Shown here piece after piece: positions 15,003 to 21,714 of a DNA stretch of 26,373 nucleotides. The notes beneath the pieces are model-generated. The model did not search any database and was not told the origin of the DNA. It worked only from the letters and a program-made list of their open reading frames with translations. Source of the stretch: an uncultured Bacilli bacterium (GTDB lineage: Bacteria > Bacillota_I > Bacilli_A > RF39 > UBA660); NCBI GenBank assembly GCA_947632275.1, contig CANROR010000011.1:1-26373 (forward strand), in the 5' to 3' direction. The position numbers and the translations under genes were made by a program. Within the stretch, counting starts at the first letter, position 1. Each line of letters opens with the position of its first letter.

Positions 15003-15027
15003 AAATGAAAAAAATTCATTTTCTTTT
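15003..15027. terminator. Terminator between the Nudix and HTH genes
   Basis: AAATGAA (15003-15009) pairs with TTCATTT (15015-15021) around five A residues and is followed by a T-rich run on the plus strand. It overlaps the last codons of the minus-strand HTH gene. The stem is AT-rich and modest. Confidence 0.5.
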
Positions 15028-15273
15028 TTCCACTTTTTCAATTTTTAAGGTATAACCAATAGGACCTAAAATGCTTAACATTGATTTTATGGTTGGCGAA
15101 CTACTGCCATTTTCAATGCGAGCAATTTTAGTTCTAGATACTTTAGAATATTTAGAAAATAGTTCTTGCGTTAAATTATTTTCTTTCCGAAAACTAATAA
15201 ATTCTTTAATAAATATTTCATTTAACTCTTCGGGATTATAATTTGTTTCAATATAGTTTACATCATAGTCCAT
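15016..15273 (-). CDS. Orphan XRE-family helix-turn-helix protein (antitoxin-like)
   Basis: This 85-aa protein has an acidic N-terminal arm of about 25 residues, then a Cro/C1-type HTH (FRKENNLTQELFSKYSKVSR through IARIENGSSSPTI). It ends with LGPIGYTLKIEKVEKRK, a tail common in HigA/XRE antitoxins. The start is placed at the fifth codon of the longest frame, where GGTGA lies 5 nt upstream; the longer form would start at 15285. No HigB-type RelE-fold toxin is adjacent, so it is either a solitary regulator or an antitoxin left after toxin loss. It is the only protein gene on the minus strand here and uses TGA as stop, both in keeping with separate acquisition. It probably represses its own promoter. 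Confidence 0.82.
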   Translation of the reverse strand: MDYDVNYIETNYNPEELNEIFIKEFISFRKENNLTQELFSKYSKVSRTKIARIENGSSSPTIKSMLSILGPIGYTLKIEKVEKRK

Positions 15274-15317
15274 ATGCTTCACCATATATATTGTATCATA
15301 TTTGTTACAAGAAGTGT

Positions 15318-15355
15318 AAAGTTCTATTGAAAAATAGAACTTTTTATTTTATAGT
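15318..15355 (+). promoter_or_regulatory. Promoter overlapping a strong hairpin, ligase operon
   Basis: TTGAAA (15327-15332), a 17-nt spacer and TATAGT (15350-15355) form a promoter 22 nt before the ligase start, which has GGAGG upstream. The same bases contain an 11-bp perfect stem (15318-15328 with 15333-15343, GAAA loop) followed by a T-rich run, which would terminate incoming plus-strand transcripts. The arrangement insulates the operon from read-through across the HTH gene. Confidence 0.6.
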
Positions 15356-15377
15356 GTAATTAGAATATGGAGGATAT

Positions 15378-17270
15378 ATGACGAAAAAAGATTTAAAAGT
15401 AAAAAGGGCCATTGAAGATATAAAAGAAAATCATAACTGGTGTTGGGCTAATGAAATTGATTATCGTAATAAAAATGAATTAAATTTTCCCATATTGTTT
15501 TATAGAGGTAAAAAAATTACTTATGCAGAATTTATGGAAATTTCAAATAAAATGGCATGTAGTTTAAAAAAGATGGGATATGGACCTGGAAAAGAAGTAT
15601 TAGCTTGTATGTCTAATAGTGTAGAATTTGTAATGCTTTTAAGGGCAACAAGTTTAGTTGGAGCAGAATTTCATGTATTTGGAGAAAGTTTTGCTCCGGA
15701 TTATATCGAACAAATTATTAGTAAATCTATAGCAAAATCGAATATTAATGCAATCTTTATAACTGATAATATGTATTCAAAAATGCAAGGAATAGTTAAT
15801 AAATTTCCTAATATAAAAAAAATTACTTTTTCTCTTGCAGATTCATTACCAAATGGTTTAGACCCTTATATAGAATTTGATAGATATTTTTATGATTTTA
15901 AAAATCTTGTTCCAGATTTGAAAGAAAACGATAATAATATTATTAATCGTGAAGAATTTTTAGCCTATGGGTTAGACCAACCAAAAGTAGTAAATAATGA
16001 AACAAGACTTGACGATGATTTTTTAATTAGTTACACAAGTGGTTCGACAAAAGGTAATAAGCCTAGCGCAATTGTTCATACCAATGGTAGCTTAATATAT
16101 ATGGGAAGATTTCACGATGCTGATATATCTGGCTTGCCACAAACCAAACATATTAGAGTTTTAGCTCATATACCAACTCATTCTAATACTGATGTAATAA
16201 CAAGTATTTCAGACTCAATTATGCAAAGTTGTACTGTTGCATTAGAACCAATTTATAATGAATATTTTTTCTTATTTTCTTTAATAATTAACGAAGTTTC
16301 ATTTGCACCTGCTACAAGAGGATTTTGGCTTAGAGCATGCAAACAATATGAAAATAATCCAATTTTTAAAAATTTTAAATTAAAAAAATTATATATTCCT
16401 ACATTAGTAGGAGAACCTAAATCTCCTGGCGAAGAAAAATATATAAATAGTGTTTTAAAAAAGATGTCTGCAGGAACAGGTGTTATACCTAAACCAATAA
16501 CCCCCGCTACACTTTCTTTTGGTGGTGGAGATACTGAACATGGAGGATTATTTTTTACATTATATGTTAGTTTGATGGAAAAATTAAATAAGATACGTTT
16601 TCATCGTGGTGAGTTAGGGTTAATACCATTTAATAGCTCAATGGAAATTGTTTGCTTAGATGAACAAGGAAATCATTTAGGTCCAAATCAATTAGGCATT
16701 TTGGCGGCTAATTCTCTTACAGTTATGAAAGAGTATAAAGACAATCCCGAAAAAACAAAACAGTTTTTTGTTCAAGATTCTAAAGGGAAAACATATGCTA
16801 CGATGAATGTTTATGGTTATATAGATAAATATAAAACTGTGCATATGAAAGGTCGAAAAGATAGTATTGCTTTAAGTGATGGTCGGGAAATTCCGTATTT
16901 TTATATAATTGACATTGTGACAAAAGATAGTAAAAATATTTTGTCAGCTGAATTGGTTAATATAGGTTCTGAATTTGTTATTCATATTGAACCATATCCT
17001 AATAGAATTATATCTGAAAACGAAATTATTGAAAGTACAGTATTGCGTTTAGTTAGTGCCGGAATACCCTTAGAAATTTTGAATAAAATTTATTTTAGAA
17101 TTCGAAATAATGAAGAATCTTTTCCATTATCCGGATGTGGAAAAAGAAATAATTTAGAATTAATTGAAGAAGGATTAACTTCTGATATTATTAAAGCATG
17201 TGTTAATAATGAACAAGTGGAAATATTGAAACCATTTAAAGAAAAAAGTAAAAAATTAGTAAAAGAATAA
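15378..17270 (+). CDS. Adenylate-forming acyl ligase (ANL superfamily)
   Basis: This 630-aa enzyme of the acyl-/acetoacetyl-CoA synthetase type activates a carboxylate as acyl-AMP and then usually transfers it to CoA. The ATP-binding loop SYTSGSTKGNKPS (Y219 onward) is present, as are a GGGDTEHGG segment at the A5 position and the hinge GRKDSIALSDG. The C-terminal PLSGCGK motif supplies the catalytic lysine K589, so both half-reactions look possible. No carrier-protein domain is attached. By eye the gene uses more A-ending codons than the operons at 5.8-8.7 kb. It is followed after 18 nt by a membrane histidine kinase and then an HPt-receiver gene, which suggests it makes or consumes a small acid sensed by that kinase. 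The substrate is unknown. Confidence 0.9.
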   Translation: MTKKDLKVKRAIEDIKENHNWCWANEIDYRNKNELNFPILFYRGKKITYAEFMEISNKMACSLKKMGYGPGKEVLACMSNSVEFVMLLRATSLVGAEFHVFGESFAPDYIEQIISKSIAKSNINAIFITDNMYSKMQGIVNKFPNIKKITFSLADSLPNGLDPYIEFDRYFYDFKNLVPDLKENDNNIINREEFLAYGLDQPKVVNNETRLDDDFLISYTSGSTKGNKPSAIVHTNGSLIYMGRFHDADISGLPQTKHIRVLAHIPTHSNTDVITSISDSIMQSCTVALEPIYNEYFFLFSLIINEVSFAPATRGFWLRACKQYENNPIFKNFKLKKLYIPTLVGEPKSPGEEKYINSVLKKMSAGTGVIPKPITPATLSFGGGDTEHGGLFFTLYVSLMEKLNKIRFHRGELGLIPFNSSMEIVCLDEQGNHLGPNQLGILAANSLTVMKEYKDNPEKTKQFFVQDSKGKTYATMNVYGYIDKYKTVHMKGRKDSIALSDGREIPYFYIIDIVTKDSKNILSAELVNIGSEFVIHIEPYPNRIISENEIIESTVLRLVSAGIPLEILNKIYFRIRNNEESFPLSGCGKRNNLELIEEGLTSDIIKACVNNEQVEILKPFKEKSKKLVKE

Positions 17271-17288
17271 ATATAAAAGGTGTTGATT

Positions 17289-19124
17289 ATGGGAGCGGCG
17301 TTATTAATTATTTGTAGTATTATTTATAGTTTAACATTATTAATTGTTTATAAATCTAAACCACATATTAAAACTGTTGAAAATAAAATATTTTCGATTT
17401 TAATAATTTTAAATTTGTTTGGATTAATAATTGAGTTAGCTAACTATTTTTTAGTTTTGTATAATACAGAATGTCTTTTAACTTATATTATTTCAAAAAT
17501 TTATTTAATATATTTGTTAACTTTTATAATATTATTTACATATTATGTAATCTATATTTCTTTTGAAGATTCTACTAAATATAAAAGTAAACTAAATGAA
17601 ATTAGAAGTAATATGATAAAAATAATGGGCTTTTGTTATTTTACATTTTTATTACTGGTAACTTTTTTACCAATAAATTTTAGTAATGAAAATGGAGTTT
17701 ATACCTATGGACCAAGTATTAATGTTGTTTATGTAGTTTCAATAACTTGTATATTATGTTGTATAGTGTTTATGTTTTTGAATTTTAAAAATATAAAACA
17801 TAAAAAGTATTTACCATTATTCTTTTTTATGCCACTAGGCATGATTGCAATGCTAATTCAAAATATATTTCCTAGCATAACTTTAATAACATCTGTTGAA
17901 ACATTTATAGTGTTTCTTATGTACTTTACAATTGAAAATCCCGATGTAAAAATGATTGAACAACTTAATATTGCAAGAGATCAAGCTGATAAAGCAAATA
18001 AAGCTAAAACGGAATTTTTATCAAATATGTCGCATGAAATAAGAACACCACTTAATGCGATTGTTGGTTTTAGTAATTTACTTTTAGAAGATAAAAATAT
18101 TCCTGATACTAGCAAAGATGAAATAAAAGATATTATTATGGCCGGTGATAATTTGCTCGAAATAGTAAATGGTATCTTGGATATATCCAAGATTGAAGCT
18201 AATAAAATGGAAATTGAAGCTAATGAATATAGTTTTAAAAAGTTAGCAGATGAACTTGTTACTTTAACAAAAGGTAGAATCGCCGAAAAGCCCCTTGAAT
18301 TTAAAGTTAGTATTGATGAAACTATTCCGCCAGTGTTATATGGGGACGCTCAAAAGGTAAAACAAATATGTGTTAATATTTTAACTAATGCCGTTAAATA
18401 CACCAAAGAAGGTTGGATAGAACTTAAAATTAGTCATGTGGCTAAGGATGGTGTGTGTCGTTTAATTATTTCCGTAGAAGATACCGGTATTGGCATAAAA
18501 GAAGGCAATATTAATCGGTTATTTGATAAATTTGACCGTCTTGATGTTGACAAAAATGTCACTATCGAAGGAACTGGCTTGGGACTTGCTATTACCAAAA
18601 AGTTACTCGACATGATGAATGGTAAAATTGTGGTCCAAAGTACTTTAGGTAAAGGTTCGAAATTCACGGTATCAATTGATCAAAAAATCGTGGAAAATCC
18701 AACTATTAAGATAGAAGAAGCCGAAAAAGTCATCGAAAAAGTTCAAGTAAAGAACGAAAAATTAGTTTTAATTGTCGATGATAATAAAATTAATTTAAAA
18801 GTGGCGGAACGTTTACTGGAAAGTTATGGCATTAAAAGTGTGTCCGTGGATAATGGGTATGACGCCATTGAAAAAATTAAAAATGGCGAAAAGTTTGATT
18901 TAATTTTGATGGATGATATGATGCCTAAATTAAGTGGAACCGAAACTTTCCACGAACTAGAAAAGATTGAAGGCTTTAATATTCCCGTGGTTGCTTTAAC
19001 GGCCAATGCCTTGACGGGGGAAAAAGAAAAATACTTAGCCGAAGGTTTTAATGATTATTTGGCTAAACCAATTAATAAAGATGAATTAAATAATGTAATA
19101 AATAAATATTTAAATCAAGAATAG
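17289..19124 (+). CDS. Seven-helix membrane hybrid histidine kinase
   Basis: This 611-aa protein has about seven hydrophobic helices in residues 1-215, in the manner of the 7TM histidine kinase N-terminal domain. A short coiled linker follows, then a HisKA domain with phospho-acceptor H249 (SNMSHEIRTPLNA). The ATPase domain has NILTNAVKYT (N box), DTGIGI (G1) and GTGLGLAI (G2). The C-terminal receiver has phospho-acceptor D542 in LMDDMMP and a late K in YLAKPI. All phosphotransfer residues are present. The start is ATG 17289 because AAAGGTG lies just upstream; a GTG at 17280 falls inside that site. By eye the membrane half shares the A-rich codon style of the ligase, whereas the catalytic half resembles resident genes. 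Confidence 0.92.
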   Translation: MGAALLIICSIIYSLTLLIVYKSKPHIKTVENKIFSILIILNLFGLIIELANYFLVLYNTECLLTYIISKIYLIYLLTFIILFTYYVIYISFEDSTKYKSKLNEIRSNMIKIMGFCYFTFLLLVTFLPINFSNENGVYTYGPSINVVYVVSITCILCCIVFMFLNFKNIKHKKYLPLFFFMPLGMIAMLIQNIFPSITLITSVETFIVFLMYFTIENPDVKMIEQLNIARDQADKANKAKTEFLSNMSHEIRTPLNAIVGFSNLLLEDKNIPDTSKDEIKDIIMAGDNLLEIVNGILDISKIEANKMEIEANEYSFKKLADELVTLTKGRIAEKPLEFKVSIDETIPPVLYGDAQKVKQICVNILTNAVKYTKEGWIELKISHVAKDGVCRLIISVEDTGIGIKEGNINRLFDKFDRLDVDKNVTIEGTGLGLAITKKLLDMMNGKIVVQSTLGKGSKFTVSIDQKIVENPTIKIEEAEKVIEKVQVKNEKLVLIVDDNKINLKVAERLLESYGIKSVSVDNGYDAIEKIKNGEKFDLILMDDMMPKLSGTETFHELEKIEGFNIPVVALTANALTGEKEKYLAEGFNDYLAKPINKDELNNVINKYLNQE

Positions 19125-19138
19125 AAAGGATGAGAAAA

Positions 19139-19918
19139 ATGAAAGATGTAAATATTTTAATTGAAGCAGGCGTAGATGTTAAAAAGAGTTTGGAACTTTT
19201 TGGTGACATGGAAACTTATAATGAAACCCTAGAAACCTTTTTACAAGAAGTTGAACCTAAACTTAAAAAGTTACAAGAATTTAAAGAAATTGGGGATATG
19301 GCCAATTATGCGATTCAAGTTCATTCTTTAAAAAGCGATGCGCGTTATTTTGGTTTTGAAACGTTAGCTGATCTTGCTTATAAACACGAAATGGAAAGTA
19401 AAGCTAATAACATGTATTTTGTGACTAGTAATTTTGAAGATTTAATGCAAGAAGCTAATAAAATAATAAATTTAGTTAAAAAATATATGGGCCGTGAATA
19501 TAAGGAAGAAGATATAAAAGTGGAAACTAAAGAAAAAGATAAAGCCATTTTAGTAGTTGATGATTCCAATATTATTCGTAGTTTTATTGATAAAATATTT
19601 AAAAATGATTTTGATGTTATTATCGCCAGCGATGGTAAAGAAGCATTAGATATTTTAAATAATCCGGATGAAAGAACGCGAATTAAAGCCATTTTACTTG
19701 ATTTAAATATGCCTAATGTTAATGGTTTTGAAGTTTTAGATTATTTCCGGGAAAAAGATATGTTTAAAAAATTCCCAGTTTCTATTATCACCGGGGTTGA
19801 TGATAAAGAATCAATTGCGAAAGCTTTCAAATATCCAATTGTTGATATGTTAACTAAACCATTTAATGAACGCGATGTTAAAGCGATTTTAGAAAAAACG
19901 TTAAATAGTAATATTTAA
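19139..19918 (+). CDS. HPt-receiver phosphorelay protein
   Basis: This 259-aa protein has an N-terminal histidine phosphotransfer domain (about 1-115) with the motif HSLKSDARYFG, matching HxLKGxxxxxG. A CheY-like receiver follows (about 137-259) with VVDDSN, LLDLNMP (phospho-acceptor Asp) and the terminal MLTKPF lysine. There is no DNA-binding, enzymatic or c-di-GMP output domain, so the protein only relays or titrates phosphate or acts by protein contact. The start is ATG 19139, placed 6-9 nt after AAAGGATGA; an upstream in-frame ATG at 19130 overlaps that site. It ends the ligase-kinase operon, followed at once by a strong terminator. A complete His-Asp-His-Asp chain can be drawn within the operon. 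Confidence 0.92.
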   Translation: MKDVNILIEAGVDVKKSLELFGDMETYNETLETFLQEVEPKLKKLQEFKEIGDMANYAIQVHSLKSDARYFGFETLADLAYKHEMESKANNMYFVTSNFEDLMQEANKIINLVKKYMGREYKEEDIKVETKEKDKAILVVDDSNIIRSFIDKIFKNDFDVIIASDGKEALDILNNPDERTRIKAILLDLNMPNVNGFEVLDYFREKDMFKKFPVSIITGVDDKESIAKAFKYPIVDMLTKPFNERDVKAILEKTLNSNI

Positions 19919-19964
19919 AAAAGCAAATGTTTTGCTCCAAATGCCAAAACACTTGCTTTTTTTT
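19917..19964. terminator. Strong bidirectional terminator
   Basis: AAAAAAGCAA and TGTTTTG (19917-19934, one A in between) pair with CAAAACA and TTGCTTTTTT (19945-19962), with a single A.C mismatch and a 10-nt loop. T-runs occur on both strands, so it can stop the kinase operon from the left and a minus-strand RNA from the right. Confidence 0.9.
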
Positions 19965-19974
19965 AATATAACAA

Positions 19975-20108
19975 AAAATTGTTACTGGATATCACGTCTA
20001 ATAGAATAATTAAAGTAATTCTTTTAACCATAATAATTTTGCTCATCATATAAACCATAAAAAGGAGCGATATTTATTTAAATTAAGATGTTTCTAACCA
20101 GTAACAAT
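19975..20108 (-). ncRNA. Candidate structured RNA, minus strand
   Basis: Read on the minus strand, TTGTTT (20143-20138), a 17-nt spacer and TATACT (20120-20115) predict a start near 20108. The transcript would open with ATTGTTACTGG and, about 120 nt later, contain the exact complement CCAGTAACAAT (ending 19978), closing an 11-bp terminal helix. It then runs into TTTTTTG and the bidirectional terminator. Inside, a GCTC/GAGC hairpin and an AGAAT/ATTCT hairpin are possible. An AT-rich 31-codon frame inside lacks a ribosome binding site. I cannot assign an RNA family; it is smaller than typical 6S RNA (~190 nt), unless transcription continues through the terminator stem. Confidence 0.5.
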
Positions 20109-20276
20109 AAATATAGTATAGTGTATTTTTCTAAAAAAAACAATATTTTTTCGAGAAGGTTGTCTTTGAATTTATGGATAATTTCCAAAATTTATAATAA
20201 TTTTGTCCTGTTTTGTCGAAACGCTTGCAATTATTTTTTTAGTGTTTAAAATATAGTCTCTGTTATCGGAGGAAAG

Positions 20277-20354
20277 TATCTACTATTATTTGAGTACGGG
20301 GGTTTTGGTCACTACTTTTGTAGAGAACAAGGCATGAGGAAAGGAGAGTAGATA
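20277..20354 (+). promoter_or_regulatory. Start-site-occluding stem of the toxin-like mRNA
   Basis: TATCTACT (20277-20284) is perfectly complementary to AGTAGATA (20347-20354), which lies between the AAGGAG ribosome binding site (20341-20346) and the ATG at 20357. A second copy of TATCTAC (20450-20456), just after the stop codon, could pair with the same target. Such long-range 5' and 3' pairings are typical of type I toxin mRNAs. A TATAGT at 20252-20257 may be the -10; its -35 is weak. The rest of 20109-20276 holds no recognisable feature. Confidence 0.5.
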
Positions 20355-20356
20355 GT

Positions 20357-20446
20357 ATGTCCGAGGTGTTTTATCTAAGGCTGCTAATTTTATTACTCAT
20401 TTTAGAAATAAAACGAGAAAATAAAAAAGATACTTCCCATAAGTAG
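20357..20446 (+). CDS. Small hydrophobic peptide, candidate type I toxin
   Basis: This 29-aa peptide starts MSEVFYLRLLILLLILEIKR and ends with a charged tail (ENKKDTSHK). One hydrophobic helix (about residues 5-16) followed by a basic tail is the usual form of type I toxins and holin-like toxin peptides in Firmicutes. AAGGAG lies 10 nt upstream and is flanked by complementary sequence that could hide it. The 3' end overlaps a convergent minus-strand RNA with its own promoter and terminator. I cannot match the peptide to a named family. A leader peptide or a chance ORF is the alternative, but the arrangement of antisense RNA and paired untranslated regions makes chance less likely. Confidence 0.55.
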   Translation: MSEVFYLRLLILLLILEIKRENKKDTSHK

Positions 20447-20493
20447 GAGTATCTACCCAAAAACGTAGATGCTACCTTGCCGGTAACATTTAC
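20415..20493 (-). ncRNA. Candidate type I antitoxin RNA, antisense to the toxin 3' end
   Basis: On the minus strand, TTGTTT (20528-20523), a 17-nt spacer and consensus TATAAT (20505-20500) predict a start near 20493. A hairpin (fwd 20428-20454: AGATACT.CC with GGAGTATCT) then runs into a TTTTTTATTTT tail, giving a terminated RNA of about 80 nt. A 5' hairpin, GTTACC-GGCAA-GGTAGC, and a middle one, ATCTAC/GTAGAT, can also form. The RNA is complementary to the last ~11 codons and the 3' untranslated region of the small hydrophobic ORF, as in TxpA/RatA-type systems. No start codon with a ribosome binding site is seen in it. Confidence 0.6.
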
Positions 20494-20617
20494 AATTTAA
20501 TTATAATCTAATTTTGAATAAAAAACAACTACTTAAAGCCAAAAAGAAGAAAAAAGATTAAAGTTATTGAATATGAATTTAGATAAAGAAATTTTGAAAA
20601 ACTTTATAAAGTGGAAA

Positions 20618-20626
20618 GTGGTATAA
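20618..20626 (+). promoter_or_regulatory. Extended -10 promoter of the Nudix-Nudix-HAD operon
   Basis: TGGTATAAT fits the extended -10 form TGnTATAAT and lies 16 nt before the start codon. The -35 region is poor (TTGAAA is present but too far upstream). Confidence 0.45.
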
Positions 20627-20642
20627 TAAAAACAAGGTGATT

Positions 20643-21164
20643 ATGTTGAAAGAAGTTATATATAATTATGATAATTTAAAAGATGAAGATGTAACTGAAA
20701 CGGTTATAAGAATGAAAGCTTTAATTATAAATTCTAATAATATTTATATTGGAAATGAAAATGGAATTTTTCAATTTCCTGGTGGTCATTTGGAAGAAGG
20801 CGAAACTTTTAATGAATGTTTAAAAAGAGAAGTTTTAGAAGAAACAGGTATTATATTGGAAGATAGTGAAATTGAAAGACCTTTTATGAAAGTTACATTT
20901 TTGAATAAAGATTGGCCTGAAATAGGCAAAAATAGAAAGGCCGAAATTTATTATTATGTTATTAAAACAAATAAAAAACCGGATTTAACCAAAGTAAAAT
21001 ATACCGAACATGAAAAAGCGGGTAATTTTAAAATTGCAGAAATTCCTTTAAAAGATGCTATTGAAAAAATAAAAGAAAATATTCCTAATAATGAAAAAAA
21101 TAAAGTTATTGCTCCGGATATGATTTCCGCAATAGAAGAATATTTAAAACAATGTGATGAATAA
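20643..21164 (+). CDS. Nudix hydrolase, first of a tandem pair
   Basis: This 173-aa Nudix protein has a complete box at residues 48-70 (GHLEEGETFNECLKREVLEE plus TGI). The N-terminus (KEVIYNYDNLKDEDVTETVI) closely parallels that of the next gene, so the two are tandem paralogues. The start is ATG 20643, with AAGG 5 nt upstream; a GTG at 20637 lies in that site. Substrate specificity is not readable. The end overlaps the next gene by 11 nt. Codon use is A-rich compared with the RSH gene downstream, suggesting that the three-gene block was acquired as a unit. Confidence 0.88.
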   Translation: MLKEVIYNYDNLKDEDVTETVIRMKALIINSNNIYIGNENGIFQFPGGHLEEGETFNECLKREVLEETGIILEDSEIERPFMKVTFLNKDWPEIGKNRKAEIYYYVIKTNKKPDLTKVKYTEHEKAGNFKIAEIPLKDAIEKIKENIPNNEKNKVIAPDMISAIEEYLKQCDE

Positions 21165-21714
21165 AATGAAATTTATAGAAAAAATTTATAATTCAGATAA
21201 TCTAACCCTGGATGATATTGAAGAAACAACAACAAGGGCTAGAGCTATTATAATAAATTCGCAGGCTCAAATTTTATTATGTTATTCTAATGAACTAGCG
21301 CACTATGAGTTTCCTGGAGGTCATTTAGAAGAAAATGAGACATTAATTGAAGGTTTAAAAAGAGAAGTTTTAGAGGAAACAGGAATAAAATTAAAAAATA
21401 AAGATATTCAACCTTTTTATGTTATAAAATATTATTGTAAAAATTATCTAGGAACAAAAAATAATAGACTGGTAGAAATTTATTATTTTATAGTAAAGAC
21501 AAACCAACATTATAATTTAAATAAATTAAAACTAGATAAACAAGAAATAACCGAAAAATACGAATGTGTATATATTTCTGTAAAAGAACTTAAAAATATT
21601 CTTCTAGAAAATAAAAAAACGACAAAGGAAAGTAATACAGCTTTAGATGATATGTTATTAGTATGGAATGAATATATAAGAAAGTTTAATGGTGAATTAT
21701 ATGGAGGATTATGA
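21154..21714 (+). CDS. Nudix hydrolase, second of a tandem pair
   Basis: This 186-aa paralogue of the preceding gene shares the pattern IEKIYNSDNL, then EETTTRARAIIINS, then PGGHLEE. The Nudix box at 56-78 (GHLEENETLIEGLKREVLEE plus TGI) keeps all catalytic glutamates. GTG at 21154 is the longest start, with ATG 21157 and ATG 21166 as in-frame alternatives; all overlap or abut the upstream stop, so translation is probably re-initiation. The gene ends with TGA inside the start region of the HAD gene (26-nt overlap from the longest HAD start, 14 nt from ATG 21701). The pair may act on different nucleotide sugars or damaged nucleotides. Confidence 0.87.
   Translation: MMNKMKFIEKIYNSDNLTLDDIEETTTRARAIIINSQAQILLCYSNELAHYEFPGGHLEENETLIEGLKREVLEETGIKLKNKDIQPFYVIKYYCKNYLGTKNNRLVEIYYFIVKTNQHYNLNKLKLDKQEITEKYECVYISVKELKNILLENKKTTKESNTALDDMLLVWNEYIRKFNGELYGGL

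Noticed and set aside
19378..19692. 104-codon minus-strand frame inside the HPt-receiver gene
   Set aside because: Serine/leucine-rich antisense shadow of a gene with clear HPt and receiver motifs; no ribosome binding site.
19970..20068. Hydrophobic 31-codon minus-strand frame inside the candidate structured RNA
   Set aside because: No purine-rich ribosome binding site precedes any of its start codons, and hydrophobicity is expected from AT-rich sequence; the RNA interpretation explains more.
20088..20250. AT-rich plus-strand frame of about 50 codons starting ATG at 20088
   Set aside because: The nearest AGGAG lies about 20 nt upstream, the composition is what AT-rich noncoding DNA gives, and it runs across a minus-strand promoter.
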